A DNA stretch of 64,000 bases from Saxidomus purpurata (Eukaryota; Mollusca; Bivalvia; Venerida; Veneridae), in contig JAFMSR010000007.1 in assembly GCA_022818135.1 (NCBI GenBank), positions 8,044,543 to 8,108,542 on the forward strand. Direction: 5' to 3'. A program made the position numbers and the translations under genes. The notes beneath the pieces are model-generated. The model was not told the origin of the DNA and ran no database searches. It saw only the letters and a list, made by a program, of their open reading frames with translations. Positions 14,961 to 27,800 of this stretch are shown piece after piece (position 1 is the first letter of the stretch; the number at the start of each line of letters is the position of its first letter).

Positions 14961-17439
14961 TCCACTATTTAACATTAAACAAAAAACAGTAACCATAAAT
15001 CTAGGTTTTGTTGCAGTTATAATTTAGATTTGTTTTTTTCTATGTGTACGATTTACCATTGTTTATGCAATTATAAGACTTCTTCACATGCTTTGCCTAT
15101 TACCAAGGCAAGGTAACGTATGACTAAAGCCATACATGTAACTTTAGTCGCCAAATCTTCAAAATGGTTTTATTCTTTCCATTGAAATAGTCTTTATTAT
15201 TTCTAGACCAATACAGCAAAGCAAATGGTTAAGCTCAAGAGACTACAAACTGAGATATTTCGCTAAATGTAGTTTAATGTCGATAGCAGCACCTTTAAAC
15301 TTTAAGCTATTATCGACTAGAAGGAACTATGTCACAGAGGTTTTATATCTTTTTTCAATTGATCTTATGTGTTAAATAGTATGTGCGCTGTTGTTGAAGT
15401 CTATGCCCCTCTTACCATTTAAAACCGGTTTTTGAATTGTAATAAATATTTTTTCAAAACTGTGAGATACTGTAAAACGTATAAAATGTCATTAACTTTC
15501 TTTTGTATGTGGGGTTAGCCATAGCCGTATGCATTCCAAATTGAACACAAACTTAATATGAAATTACATAGTAATAAGTGACCTTAGTCTTTTTGAAGTC
15601 ATGAACACCATCATTTATTTTATTTGATATATTTAGGGTTGGGGAACACTATACGTAAATGTTAACTGCTTTTGTTATGAAATAAAAGTATACAAACCTA
15701 TGTAGATTTTTGGCAAATGGAAAAAAAGCTAAAGCTTAACGCTACATTTGGCTTTAACATTTACCGGTATTACTTTCTGAATGTTTATTTTTATATTCCA
15801 GAAGAACTGCTGTGCAATTATGTAAATCGTAACTTTTGTGCAATGACACGATACAAGACGGATGTGATTGTTTATTTTATGCTTTTCAGTGAAATACTGA
15901 AATATATCGGTGAAATAAAATTGATATTTCACTGTTTCAAAGCAGTGAAAATATCATTTTTATTTTTCACTGTTTTTGCCGAACTACTTTTTAACCACAT
16001 TCTTAACAAAAGTCCCATAATTTCACACCCAGAATCTCCAGCTCGTCCTCCATACAAAAGTATCATACACATGATTGACAGTGAGTGATTAATTAAGCTA
16101 AAATACTAAGCTTTATCCAATTTCTCACTAAGGAGATACATATTTCCCCTCATTTATCGGTGATAGAACATTAAATAAAATCGAAAAAATGGCTGTAATT
16201 TTTTTATTTTTGATATAAACATAGGGTTGTTGGTATTCATTTTCTTAGTTAGATCATTTTCTATCCATCTATAGCAATTTTGAATCAAAATTTGAGAAAA
16301 AGTTGATTTTCATTTTTTTGTCACCACCATCTAATTTTCACAGTATTGTCTTAATACTTGAATGATCATGGTCTGAAACCTATAAGTCACCTATAAAAAG
16401 TGGAAAACTACCTCTACAGTCGCTCATTATTCACAAATGCATCAAGTTGTGACAAATTTTGCACTAAGGTCAGCCCTGGACCGAGCATGATGTTTAATGA
16501 ATGAACAGCTGATTGAGTATTACTCCACGATTCATGGTGTGACAAGTGCAGACTTATTTAATAAAAAAATCAATTGAAGCCTATTTTGTAATGAATTAAT
16601 GTTTCATTTTCGTTGTATGATAAAGATAGATATGACTTCTTAAATACTTTTATCTGAAATAATCAAAATATTTTGAACTACTTTTGTTGTGTTTTCAGTA
16701 ATGATGGTAGTAATTATACTGGGGTTCTCCATGGGGAATAAGAAATGCTATAATTCCAAATTTTACTGAATATTTTGCGAAAAAAACATAAAATAAAAAG
16801 AAAATTTGTTTGTTTCAGTGAAATATTGATTTTATTTCACTCGTGAACACCAAACAAATGACATTTTCACTCGTGGCTACGCCACTCGTGAAAATATCAA
16901 TGTTTGGTGTTCACTTGTGAAATAAAATCGATATTTCACTGAAACAAACAAATATCCTCTATTTCATGTGTTCTCCTGAAGTAACAAAAGTTGTATTTAC
17001 GCTATCATGTGACATCGTTACCTTTCGCCTAGTTTGTGAATCTGGAGAGAACGTCGATTGAGACTGACGATTAATGAAATTAATTGTAGCGCATACTTGT
17101 GTTCAGTCAATTCAATGCTCGTTTCTGTGAATTGTTATGCTTTGACATACTTGGTATGTCCTGTTTTTGAGTCCAGTTATATGTACCATGGTTACAAGGA
17201 ATCAAACAAATATCAGCTACATTTTAGTCTACTGAGTATGAACGTCTCGTACAACATATAGTTTGCGTAGTCAGTTAAACTTATGTACGAAATTTAACAG
17301 ATGTATCAGTCATTGTCTAAATAAAGGTATCTGAAAGTGTGTGTATGATATCCAGGCACATTACTGACTAAAATCATTGTAAATAGTTTAATACGCTGTC
17401 ATATAACTAAAGCATATAAACACTGCTTGCAATTTTGAC
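14961..17439. other. noncoding 3' part of TRIM-like duplication copy 2
   Basis: 15355-15860 and 16970-17430 align with copy 1. 15870-16960 is specific to copy 2 and rich in TTTCACTG/CAGTGAAA motifs, ending in a long palindrome. An open frame at 15717-16088 has no family resemblance I can recognise. Confidence 0.5.
16804..16953. repeat. 150-bp palindrome, TTCACTCGTGAACACC family
   Basis: ATTTGTTTGTTTC at 16804-16816 pairs with GAAACAAACAAAT at 16941-16953. Arms of about 68 bases are nearly complementary, with the centre near GGCTACGCC. It shares the GTGTTCAC(T/G)AGTGAAAT motif with the hairpin at 22931-23071, which suggests one family of foldback elements. Confidence 0.8.
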
Positions 17440-18579
17440 AATAACTATAGAGTTATTTAAATTGATGTTTTAATTGCTCTTATAATTTTATTTCACTTTC
17501 TTTAAGCCGACAATATGGTTATCAGAACATTAACGAGTCAGATGACATTATTTCATTTATATTACCTTGATATGTGCTTGGATACTTATCGTCAACACAA
17601 CTTTTATCATGGCGATGATGCACTAACTATCAACTAATCATGATGATGGCGCGGGTATAGTACACACCTCTGAGGTCATTCGGTATCTCATTGTTAAGAT
17701 GATGAGTAGATATTTAAAGGGTAATGCTCTTCAAACATCATTATGTCAAAGTTTAATATTAAGTGATTTCATATTTATATTATAGTATCAACAACGTATT
17801 GAGGATTTTAATGTTGTGTAAAGTGTAAAATGGTTGTAGTCTGAAAAGGTAAAACGTTTTGTCATTCTTATAAATCTCTTAGTTTATTTACATTCTTTGA
17901 AACGTTTCACTATTCTTACAGTTAAGTTCAGATTAATTTAAGTTTTAAATTACTTCTATAACTTATATAAGTATTATAACAAATTAAGTAAGTCCTTTTA
18001 AACAAAATGTCGGAATACTCAAACATTCTTTAAATAAATGGTTTAATTTCTCGGATCATTTATAAACAATACAGTTGATTTGTTGTTTAAAACTTAATAA
18101 AATACTGTGAGACAAAGACGACTTAACCTGTAAATACGATATATTTCACACATTGTCAATATATACATGTCGTACATTTGAGAGCTGATGGATTGCTTCA
18201 CAAATGCAAAATAAACATGCAGTTACATCAGAACATATGGTGTACTTCTAAAACAAACTGAACATTCAAATACCAAACTATACAACGAACATTGCAGGAC
18301 CATAAAAAAGACCGAAAACGTTTCTAATTTTCACGAAAGAGTTTTACTTTTCATGAAAACCTTTACTTTAACTTCATGCAGTCATTGGCAGAGGAGTAAC
18401 ATTTATTTTTTTTGTTAACATTTAACAATATATCGTATCAAAATGGTCGTTAACTGAAATATTTTGACATAATACGACACACTATTCATGATAATTATCT
18501 GGCTAAGTGTATGCAGAAATATGCCACCATAACAATGCAATGCGTATCAATTTTATTAAAACAGATCACTCAGTTCAAA
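17440..18579 (+). other. upstream region of ApeC gene A
   Basis: Noncoding but conserved with 43800-44978 upstream of gene B, notably at 17640-17710 and 18140-18290. The promoter and 5' UTR should lie here. No convincing TATA box or binding-site cluster could be singled out by eye. Confidence 0.5.
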
Positions 18580-18810
18580 ATGAAAAAGTTCCTTCTGTCA
18601 TTAACTCTACTAATCGTTTCCATGGTGACACATGTCCATGGGGACTATGACTGTGTATGTAACTACGCTGTTGAGAAAGCGATCTATCCTGCGCCGGATG
18701 TCAACGCTCAGCCTTTCGGATTTCTGTATGAGTTTGATTGCAAGCCTACAATAAATGAAAAAGCCAGTGTAAATGGACAAGACTTCTTTGGTATACAATA
18801 TGAAAAACAG
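18580..18810 (+). CDS. ApeC A exon 1: signal peptide and N-terminal module
   Basis: 77 codons, phase 0 at the donor. The hydrophobic core LLSLTLLIVSMV is followed by a likely cleavage site after HVHG. The mature start DYDCVCNY and later YEFDCKP give three of the four cysteines of the N-terminal module. Gene B differs at few positions (for example HLCLALL in the signal peptide). Confidence 0.9.
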
Positions 18811-21800
18811 GTAAAAACTTGATTTTGTGCGTTTTTTCTCCCTTTTGGCTGTCATTATTTAGACTTTATAACAAATGTACTTTAATGTTATAAAAGCTAG
18901 AATAAAACAATATAGCTGTAACATACATAAATTTAAAAGTGGGCTGAACCTTTTTTTAAATAATTTGTAAAGGAATGACAAACCTCCATTCTTCAATTTA
19001 TAATACGTTTCAAAAGTTATTTACAATGCAGGTATTGTTTCTACATACAATGTACCCGAAAATATGCAATAAATGTTTACAGGCAGGATATATAACAAAG
19101 TCCCAAGATGTTCAGATACAAATCTGCCCGGGCGCTCTACCTGATGCAGATCTCAGTAAGTGAAATGACAAAATAAGGTTGTAGTCAAATAATAGTTATT
19201 ATTTCCAAAGATTTGAATTGACTTATTATAATTATACTTTTAAAATGTGTCCTTTTCATTAATTTTTAATTTGAATATGTTGTTCTTCTGCTAGATCTAT
19301 TATATTTCTTATAAATGCCATTCTCTATCGTGATCATTTATTTTACGTTGTAATATTTACAAATACTTAACCTTGATAAATATCAAAGGAATGTATTGTG
19401 TTCGAATATTTCGTTTTCATTGTCTAACCTATAGTTCCAACGACGGTAAAACAAACTTCGATAAAACATTCCACAACCACTCCCCCCAGCAGTACAAAGA
19501 CTTCTACAACCACGCCTATAACCACGACCACTCCCACACTAACGTCTACAATTACAACCACGTCCACAACAACACCTATGACCACGCTCACAACAACATC
19601 TACAACAACGACCACGCCCACAACAACATTTACGACCACACCCACATCATCTACGACTACGCCCACAACAACACATACGACCACGACAACTCCAACAACA
19701 ACAACAACACCTACGACCAAGCTCACAACAACATATACAACAACATCCACGCCCACAACAACATTTACGACTACGCCCACAACATCACCTACAACTACGA
19801 CCATCACTACATCGTTTACCACAACAACAACTACAACTAGACCAACGACCAGACGAACAACGACTACTAAAAGGCCTACCAGTAAAGGTACATCTCGTAT
19901 ACACTCATTTACAATGCAAATGTTTCAGATGTAAGAAAAGATGGATTTTATTTTGCTTCAAAAACCATCGCTTTCTGACAACTAGGTACACAGTATCGGT
20001 ATGAGTTCCTGCTTGCTAGTCTTTTGTAATACCTAGCCTTGTTCGAAAGACGTTTCATATATGAAACTAACCTCAAATTTTAAAACGTTGGTACATGTAT
20101 TTTGCCACCTATAGATATTTTGTCTTTTCTCAAACACGACGCATATTGGCATATAGAATCAAAAGTTCATTCAACATTTTTGTAATGTGTCTTTTTTATT
20201 TTTTTTTAATTATACAACTCATTAATTTAAACGTAATTTAGTAGAAATGGATGTATCTGCTGGACAGATCGTTTCTTTTCATGTTTCTTATTGAAATAAA
20301 AAAATAAGTTCTGATATGTATCCTAGATAAATAAATGAACAGTCAAGTCTTTCATATCTTAGATCTAACATTAATACAATTTTCAATAGATAAAACTTGT
20401 TTCTATTCTCATTCTTTATCGTTTTAATTTTCTAATCGGACCTTCAGCTCCCCTGACATGGCCAACAGGAACCTATGGTCTTATGCAGACAGCGCAGGGA
20501 TGTCCAGCTGGTAATACAAGATGGGTAACAGGTTGGCGGAAACAGGACACCGAAGATGAAGATGCACATAATTACTTCACTTCCGGCATTCAGCATTACT
20601 TAGGAGGTAGCATATATGCAAATCTAGTCTTGAGTATACGCAACATTGACTTGCATTTATCATGCCTTTAATTTTATTGTAATAAAATGTACAATTAAAA
20701 GATGAATAGATAAACAAGTCAATTTGAAATTAAAGAAGTTTAAAAGGGCATAAATACAAATTTGTTAATAAAAGAATTTGTAAATGTGTCAAGCGTGAAC
20801 ATATAAATTATAAATACTTAACCTTTAAGTAATATATACATTAATCCTAAACATAATGCAATATACCAAACTTAAATACACCGAACGCAACGTGACAAGT
20901 ACAAAATACTGCAGTTTTTGCATAATGGATACCACAGACACAATGATATCACATTATCTATGCAAACCTTACTTGTCGTTTTGAATTAGCAGTTGCTATG
21001 AATGTGTTGATTCATACTAATATTTTATTTTCGATAGCTAAGCAAGGTCTCAAAACTTATATGAATCGCTCTTGAGGCTCATTCCAGATGAAATCGATCT
21101 GAACGAGATGATAGCAATTCGGAGTTATCATGTCTTGCTTAAGGACACTACCACTACATTGCGGAAATCGAACCCGGGACTCTCCGATCCTGAGGCAAAT
21201 CGCTACCACTGCTGTACCAAAGTCGTTCGTCCCACTTATGAATTCGGTTTTAATAATAGTATCGTAGACAACATCAACATCAAGTAACAGAGACAACAAA
21301 TCCCTTATAACGCATCGGCAAATAACATATACCCTCTCAACATTGTCCTCATATCTACACCACTAGCCTGGTGGTGTATATAATGTTGTTTTCCTTAACT
21401 TTATAGGTGAATTTAAGAGCAACAACCTAGTGACTAGATTTTGTATAAAAGATACCACATGGTCGAGTGCACATGACAAGCCATGGCCAAGAGGATCATA
21501 CTGTATACTTAAACACAGGGCGTGTCCGTCAGGTATGGGTAGAAATGATAAATCGCTGTTTTAAATATAGCTAAAATATACACTTAAAGGCGGGGGTTTT
21601 TTTTTTTAAAATTTCAAAATTAATATTTTTAAAATATACACTTAAAGGCACAATACTAAGCCCCTGACAGGTAAAGTATTTTTTTATCACGTGTTTTCAT
21701 ATTTTATCTAATGATTGGCTGAAACATGTTGTAAACACTGTGTAAGTAAGGCTTTTTTCAAGAATAACGTGCCACATTTTGCAAAACTGCAGGGATATAA

Positions 21801-24800
21801 ACATTTAACTCTTGACTGTTTTCAGCAAAACAGCAAAGATCGTCCAAATCTTTTTAAGTTTCTTTATACCTTTGTGAATTATAACAAAACAGTCGCTAGA
21901 AATTTGAGCAAAATGAGCTTCATGTTTTTATGACAAATTTTAAGATATTGTTTTAAATTTTGAAAAGTCTTTTTCTTTGATATTGTATCTTTAAGGTAGT
22001 AGACCCCTAATGGGCACCAATTCAAATCATTATAGGCTTAATATTTTCTTATCGTATCATTTCCTGGTTAAAAACAAATTTTAAAAGAATTTTACGAGAA
22101 AAAAAGTTATAGGAATTTGAATAACGCCACCCCCTTTGGAATTTTTAAAATGACATCACACAAGAGATAAGAAAATACATGTATTTCATTTATTATTCAA
22201 ACTTTGGTACAGATTTGTTATCAGAGTAACAAGAACTAGTTTTCTTTCAGAAAATTACACACCATTTACTATATAATCAAAATTTTATAAAACTTTTATG
22301 AAATAATCAGATAGTATTACAATTTTGTACTTTTTTGGCCATTTTAAATTTTGAACATCACAGTTTTTGGAAAAATCAACATTTTATGGAGCATGACTTT
22401 TTTATATTAAAAATTATCTACATTTTGGGAAGCAGCATGTCAAAAATTCACATGTTTTACCGTCTCTATTTAAAATAATTTGATTTTGAAAATCTCCATC
22501 TACGATTTTAGACGTGTCTGCAAGTAAAAAATCTTCAAAAAGCTAATACTGTAATTGGTAAAAAATTTAATTTCATTTTAGTCTAAAAACAATATAAACA
22601 TATGAAGAAAAGTGCAAAATATGAAAACAAAAGAAGAAAAAAAAAAAGGGGGGGCCAATGTATTAAAAATTGCACCCCCCCAAAACCTAAAAGATCTTCA
22701 GTCCATTGCTTTGATAATTGGTATCTATTAAAATTAAGTTCAAATGGATATTTTTATTTGGGGTGTACTACCTTAATACACAAATATATTAGTTACTGAA
22801 ATATATTAGGAGTTACACCTTTATTCATAGTCTTTAACATTTTAGAAAGTATAAGATTCTATATGTTTGGATTAAAAGGTCTTTCTAATCTCTAAAAATG
22901 ATGGTCGTTATAAGACATAAAGGATAATTCTTGGTTTCGGTGTAAGATCACGTTATAATTTCACCGAGTGGGCACCAAGAGTGATATTTTCACGAGGTGC
23001 GAAGCCACGAGTGCAAATAACAACTTTTGGTGTTCACGAGTGAAATAAACGTGACATTACACCGAAACCAACAATTTTTCTATTTATTTTATGGCTCAAA
23101 CTCTACTTTTATTGAGTCTGATTCCATAATCAATCGAAAAGCGGGGGAAACGTCATCAGAAAACATCGTCGCATGGTTTCAAGCATTAATTACGCTCGGT
23201 ATTCTTTTTGACGTAAATCCGGGTTAAAGATTGCAAAAACAGTGAAAAATAAAAATGGTAATCCACTGTTTCAAAACTGTGGGAGACATAAAGGCTAAGG
23301 TAAAGTGATTGTTTATCTTAGTGTCACCCCTATTTATAAGGACCATCCATATCTGACTTATGCGAATGAATGTTGGTCTGATATATTTGTCAGGAAAGGG
23401 AGACAATTATAAACTCTTTCATAAGTGAGCGAAACACTAGAGGTGTTAAAGACAATTATAAACTCCTTCATAAGTGAACCAAAAATGTTATTGTAAAGAC
23501 ATGTTTCACAGTAGGTAAAAGTTGATAAGTGATGGATTGCATTATTAAAGCATGTTTATATCTCTTTATCAAACAAAACATTTTATTTTGATCAAACTTT
23601 TCAGTTGTCATACTATTCTTTGAAGCGATTATAAGTTTTCTGCAAAACAAACTGTGTTCAGGATATCCAACCTTGCTAAATAGGCCTAAGAAATCACATG
23701 CAAAATATTGGTTTTGGTGTGAGGATTTTCAAATCCTCACATTTATTGTACCCGAGAAGAGCAGATTCTACTTTTAAAACCGAACTACCTCTCAATTCTA
23801 AATAATCCTTCAGATTGATCACATCTCATATTTATAGAAAGTAACATAAGTAATCAACAGTTTTGATGTTGATATGATTGCAAAGATTTATATTGTTTCA
23901 AAGAAAAGAAAAAATTGCGACAATTTTTCATAAAAAATAATTTAGTCAACTTTTCTAAGTTAATGTGCATAAGTTGAAAGTACTTCTTAAAATGTTCCAC
24001 ATATACAGCTTTATGGCACTTAAGTGGTCTGTGTCTTACTACGCAGTTTAGACATGCACTACTTTAATAGGCAGCCGATCAAACGCGCTGAAAGTGGCAC
24101 ACCTCATATACCATTTATACTGGCAATACTTTACCTACATTGCATTTGTAAACGCCATTTCATGGGTTATTTAATGAAAATGTAGGTTCTGATAACAGAC
24201 GTAATGTCGTTCTGGTTAACTACGCGGTTACGATATGTTTTCACTCCAAAATCGAAAATAGCGAAGTTACGAAAATACTACGCAGTTGGAAGTTTAAAGA
24301 TCATGATTGTTATTTAACTATAGAATTTATGTAGAAAAAAGCCAGTTTTTAAGTTGTTGTCGCTATTAGCGATAATTGTGAAATATACCCTTTAACTGCC
24401 ATATTCAGGGAAGCACCTTGGTGTGCATTTGTTAATATAGTTGAACATGATTTTGTTAGCAAGCTTGTAGCAAAATAGTTTCGTCTTAAACCACCTTTTA
24501 AACAGTGTTTCAATAGATAGGTTTCCTAACTGTGGTGAATGAAATTATTGATTGATTACTATGATTATTTACAATAATGTACTGTGATTCATTCATTTTG
24601 AAATACATGTACATACCATTCATGTGTTCTGCATGGTTCAGTGTAATAAAATAACAAAAAATGAGCCGCCTCATTGGAAAACCAACATAATGGACTTTGC
24701 GACCATGCAAGCAGGCTGGTCTTGATCGATACTGGTCGCCCATCAATGTGTAAGCAGTTTCTGTTTAATGATGTGTTTTATGGTATATGTTACATGTTCC

Positions 24801-27800
24801 AAACGACTGTTTATCGTGAACGGGCTAGATATGAATGTTCGGGTTCAACATCCGGCGGGAAACAATTTGTTATGAATGGAACACAAAAAGAAAGTTGTTT
24901 TAGCATTTCGCGTATATTATGTATTATACCATGAATGCAATCGATCATTAATTTTCATGTCGATATTAAAGACATGTGTTGTGTTAATGTTTACAATGGT
25001 GAAAAATGACGTTGTAAAAAAAACAAAAATAATATCAAACAGGGAATGCCACATACCAAAAACGCAGCCTCCCCAAAACGAGCCCCATAGCACCCAGAAG
25101 GCACACCACCAACCCCCCCACACACACACACAACACACACGCACACACAATCATGTACACACACATACATACACTACCAACACACACTAGCATACAAAGC
25201 AAACACACGAGGACAAAACGAACAATTAAAGGAACAGCCATGCTCAAGTGCTCAGTACAATGTATACTATGTATTGAATATTTCCGACTTTGTTCTTTAT
25301 TCATTACTTATTCTAGAAAAAAGATCTACGTCAAAGGAAATACATATCAGTTATATGTACGTTTATTTACAGGCGGACAGTTAATCTTACGATAACTCCT
25401 GGTAAGGACCAGTACTATAACTATCATCTTCTTAAAAAACTGCAAACTTTCTCACATAAAGAGACGTGGTCAGTAGCGGGGCTCGATCTCAAGACTCTCA
25501 ATAATTGGAAAGTTTCAGCTTTTCTAACGACTTGACCTAGGAGAAATCTCACCGTCCGTAACATTGCTCAATATGCTGTTACATCATGTAGTCAGATATT
25601 CCACTTAAAACTATCAGACATATTGCAAAACATATATTGTGTTCAACATTCCTCTCCTCAGTACCAATCCTTACGATAATTTGTTTCAGACTGAACATTT
25701 CCAGTGCCTTCAGCGCTTTGATTGTGATAAGTAAACAACACTTTTATTGTTGCATAATAAACTAATTTCTTTTTAAAAAATGTGAAGGAAATAAACAATA
25801 AATCAGTGTATCTTAACAATAACATTTTGGGTCATGTTTATTGGGCAAGACAAATGTACAGTTTAATAACACCAAATCAGACAGTGTCCAGTGCGATAAG
25901 GGTTCAACAAACAATTGGGATATTAGACAACCTCAGGTTGTTGCTTTTGTTTAAGTTTACACTATTTTTTATTTTTTTGTAACTTTCAACTTATATTAAT
26001 CGTTCTCGAGACTCATTCAACCTCAAAGAGAGAGAGAGACAATATAGAATTATTTGTGTCTTGCCTAAGGACACTACCGACATGGCGATGGTTGAGATAG
26101 AACCCGAGGCCCTTCGATCCTGAGGCAAACGCTTGTTTTTGTTTCGTGTGGGGAGGCTCACTGATGAAGGAGTTTATAATTGTCTTTTAATATGAGACAA
26201 AAAAAAATTGGAGTCGAGACAATTGTTTTGTACATTCTTAGATAACCATGCCAATTCTCTATCAATTAATCATTATGTTACATCAGGGGCCAATCTCCTT
26301 CCATACAATGTGATAACAATAATATCTCCAGTTGATACTGGTAGTTTTACAATCCTAACGGATGTGTCGAGATGTTAGGGAACAAATGTAGCATTTGCGT
26401 TATAAATCCGCTACCGGAGCACCAGAGTGGACCATAGATCTATAATGGTAATTAAATAAATAATGACAAAGGGAATACAGTAGACGTGTTACTTTAGCTA
26501 TTACTCTTTTTTCTTCCACCAACATTGTGTACGCTCTACTTTGTTTCTGTTGGATTACTTGCAGGTTTTAGGAGTGGTTTTATTCATTGGGACGACGAAG
26601 ACTCATCAAACAGTAACAGCCGAGGTGGTGCATTACCAGACGGGGAATATAACCAAAATACGGAGATTGATTACTGCTGCAGGTACACATATATTTTGCA
26701 TGAAAACGAACTACTTCAACAACATGCGTGTTGTGTTTGTGCATTCACGTCAAATTTAACTCTCAGATCAAAATAAGATGTGCCTTATATGCCTTTCTTA
26801 TACAAAATGTCTTCCTATGAGAGATTTTGTAATTAATGGGACTGATGGTTATTCTGTGGGTTTAACACAATGAACGAAGTTGAATTATGTTAACCGTTTT
26901 ACAAATATAGTGCCTTGGTGATAATAAATAGGTTATTAAACCACTACATTTTATCGCGTACAAAACGATAAAACAATGTATACTTAAATCTTTGCACTGT
27001 ACACCTATTTTAAATGCATTGGGACTACAGGTGGGTTCGAAACAGTTTTAAGACCGCGGGGAGCCATATAAAATAGATAATGTATATTGTGTGAAATACA
27101 GCAACACACAATGCAACATCAAATCATAATGAGACTGAAGGTCGGAGTGCCACGGGTTCGATCCCAACTAATGCCAACGAAGTGGTATCCTTAAGTTTAG
27201 AAAATATCAAAGTTAGTTATCAAACATGCATGAGTCCTGCATAAAGTGGACAGCATCAGCAAAATACATTTCTTACATGACAAAATGGAAAACGCCTAAA
27301 GTATTTTATAACGTATGTATATCTACGAAAAGGGATATCACATTTTTAATTCTCATTTAACACTTTGAATTTATACAGTGTAAAATATACATAAATCAAC
27401 AGTTTCATTCTATTTGTATATAAAGCTCGTTTTGTTTTTGTTTTAAACTGTGAAAGTACCTAGAATACAATCTCAAGTAATTGAAAAGCCCCAAAACAGT
27501 TATGTTTCGCCTTTTTCATTTATTGCGTGCAACAAAAGATTAGACATTGCCTTAAATAACTCGTGCTTTACTTCTATTGAGCACACTTATGTAATCAAAG
27601 TATGAAAGGATTCTTAATTCGTCCGGTTGTTTTAAGACAATAGTGTGGTGAAGCTATTGTGCTTATATTTATTATTTTGCATTAACGTTGCACATTACAT
27701 CGTAAATATTGTACATAGCAGATAATATTTAACCATAAACCACCAACATGGGGTCTATTCAAATCAAATGATACATGAATATAAAGGAGTTAATTTTGCC

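Larger units (their letters stand above)
23712..25716. other. 2-kb insertion private to ApeC A intron 5
   Basis: Gene B's intron runs directly from the match of 23700 (AAATATTG, near 49317) to the match of 25717 (TGATAA near 49336). Unit A therefore has about 2 kb inserted here, or unit B has lost it. It holds a CA-repeat, a SINE head, and a short block shared with 39036-39070. No coding frame was recognised. Confidence 0.6.

Noticed and set aside
18511..18579. Upstream in-frame Met for ApeC A
   Set aside because: Gene B has no equivalent, and the later Met begins a proper signal peptide in both genes.
19424..19822. Val-rich open frame on the minus strand opposite ApeC A exon 3 (and 45926-46297 opposite B)
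   Set aside because: It is the complement of ACN Thr codons; low complexity, no start context, and the plus strand is clearly the coding one.
19373..19840. His/Asn/Tyr-rich plus-strand frame over ApeC A exon 3 (and 45737-46249 in B)
   Set aside because: Shifted reading of the Thr repeats; it breaks the phase needed by exons 2 and 4.
24674..24934. 86-codon frame in ApeC A intron 5
   Set aside because: Within the insertion private to gene A, no recognisable domain, overlaps other frames.
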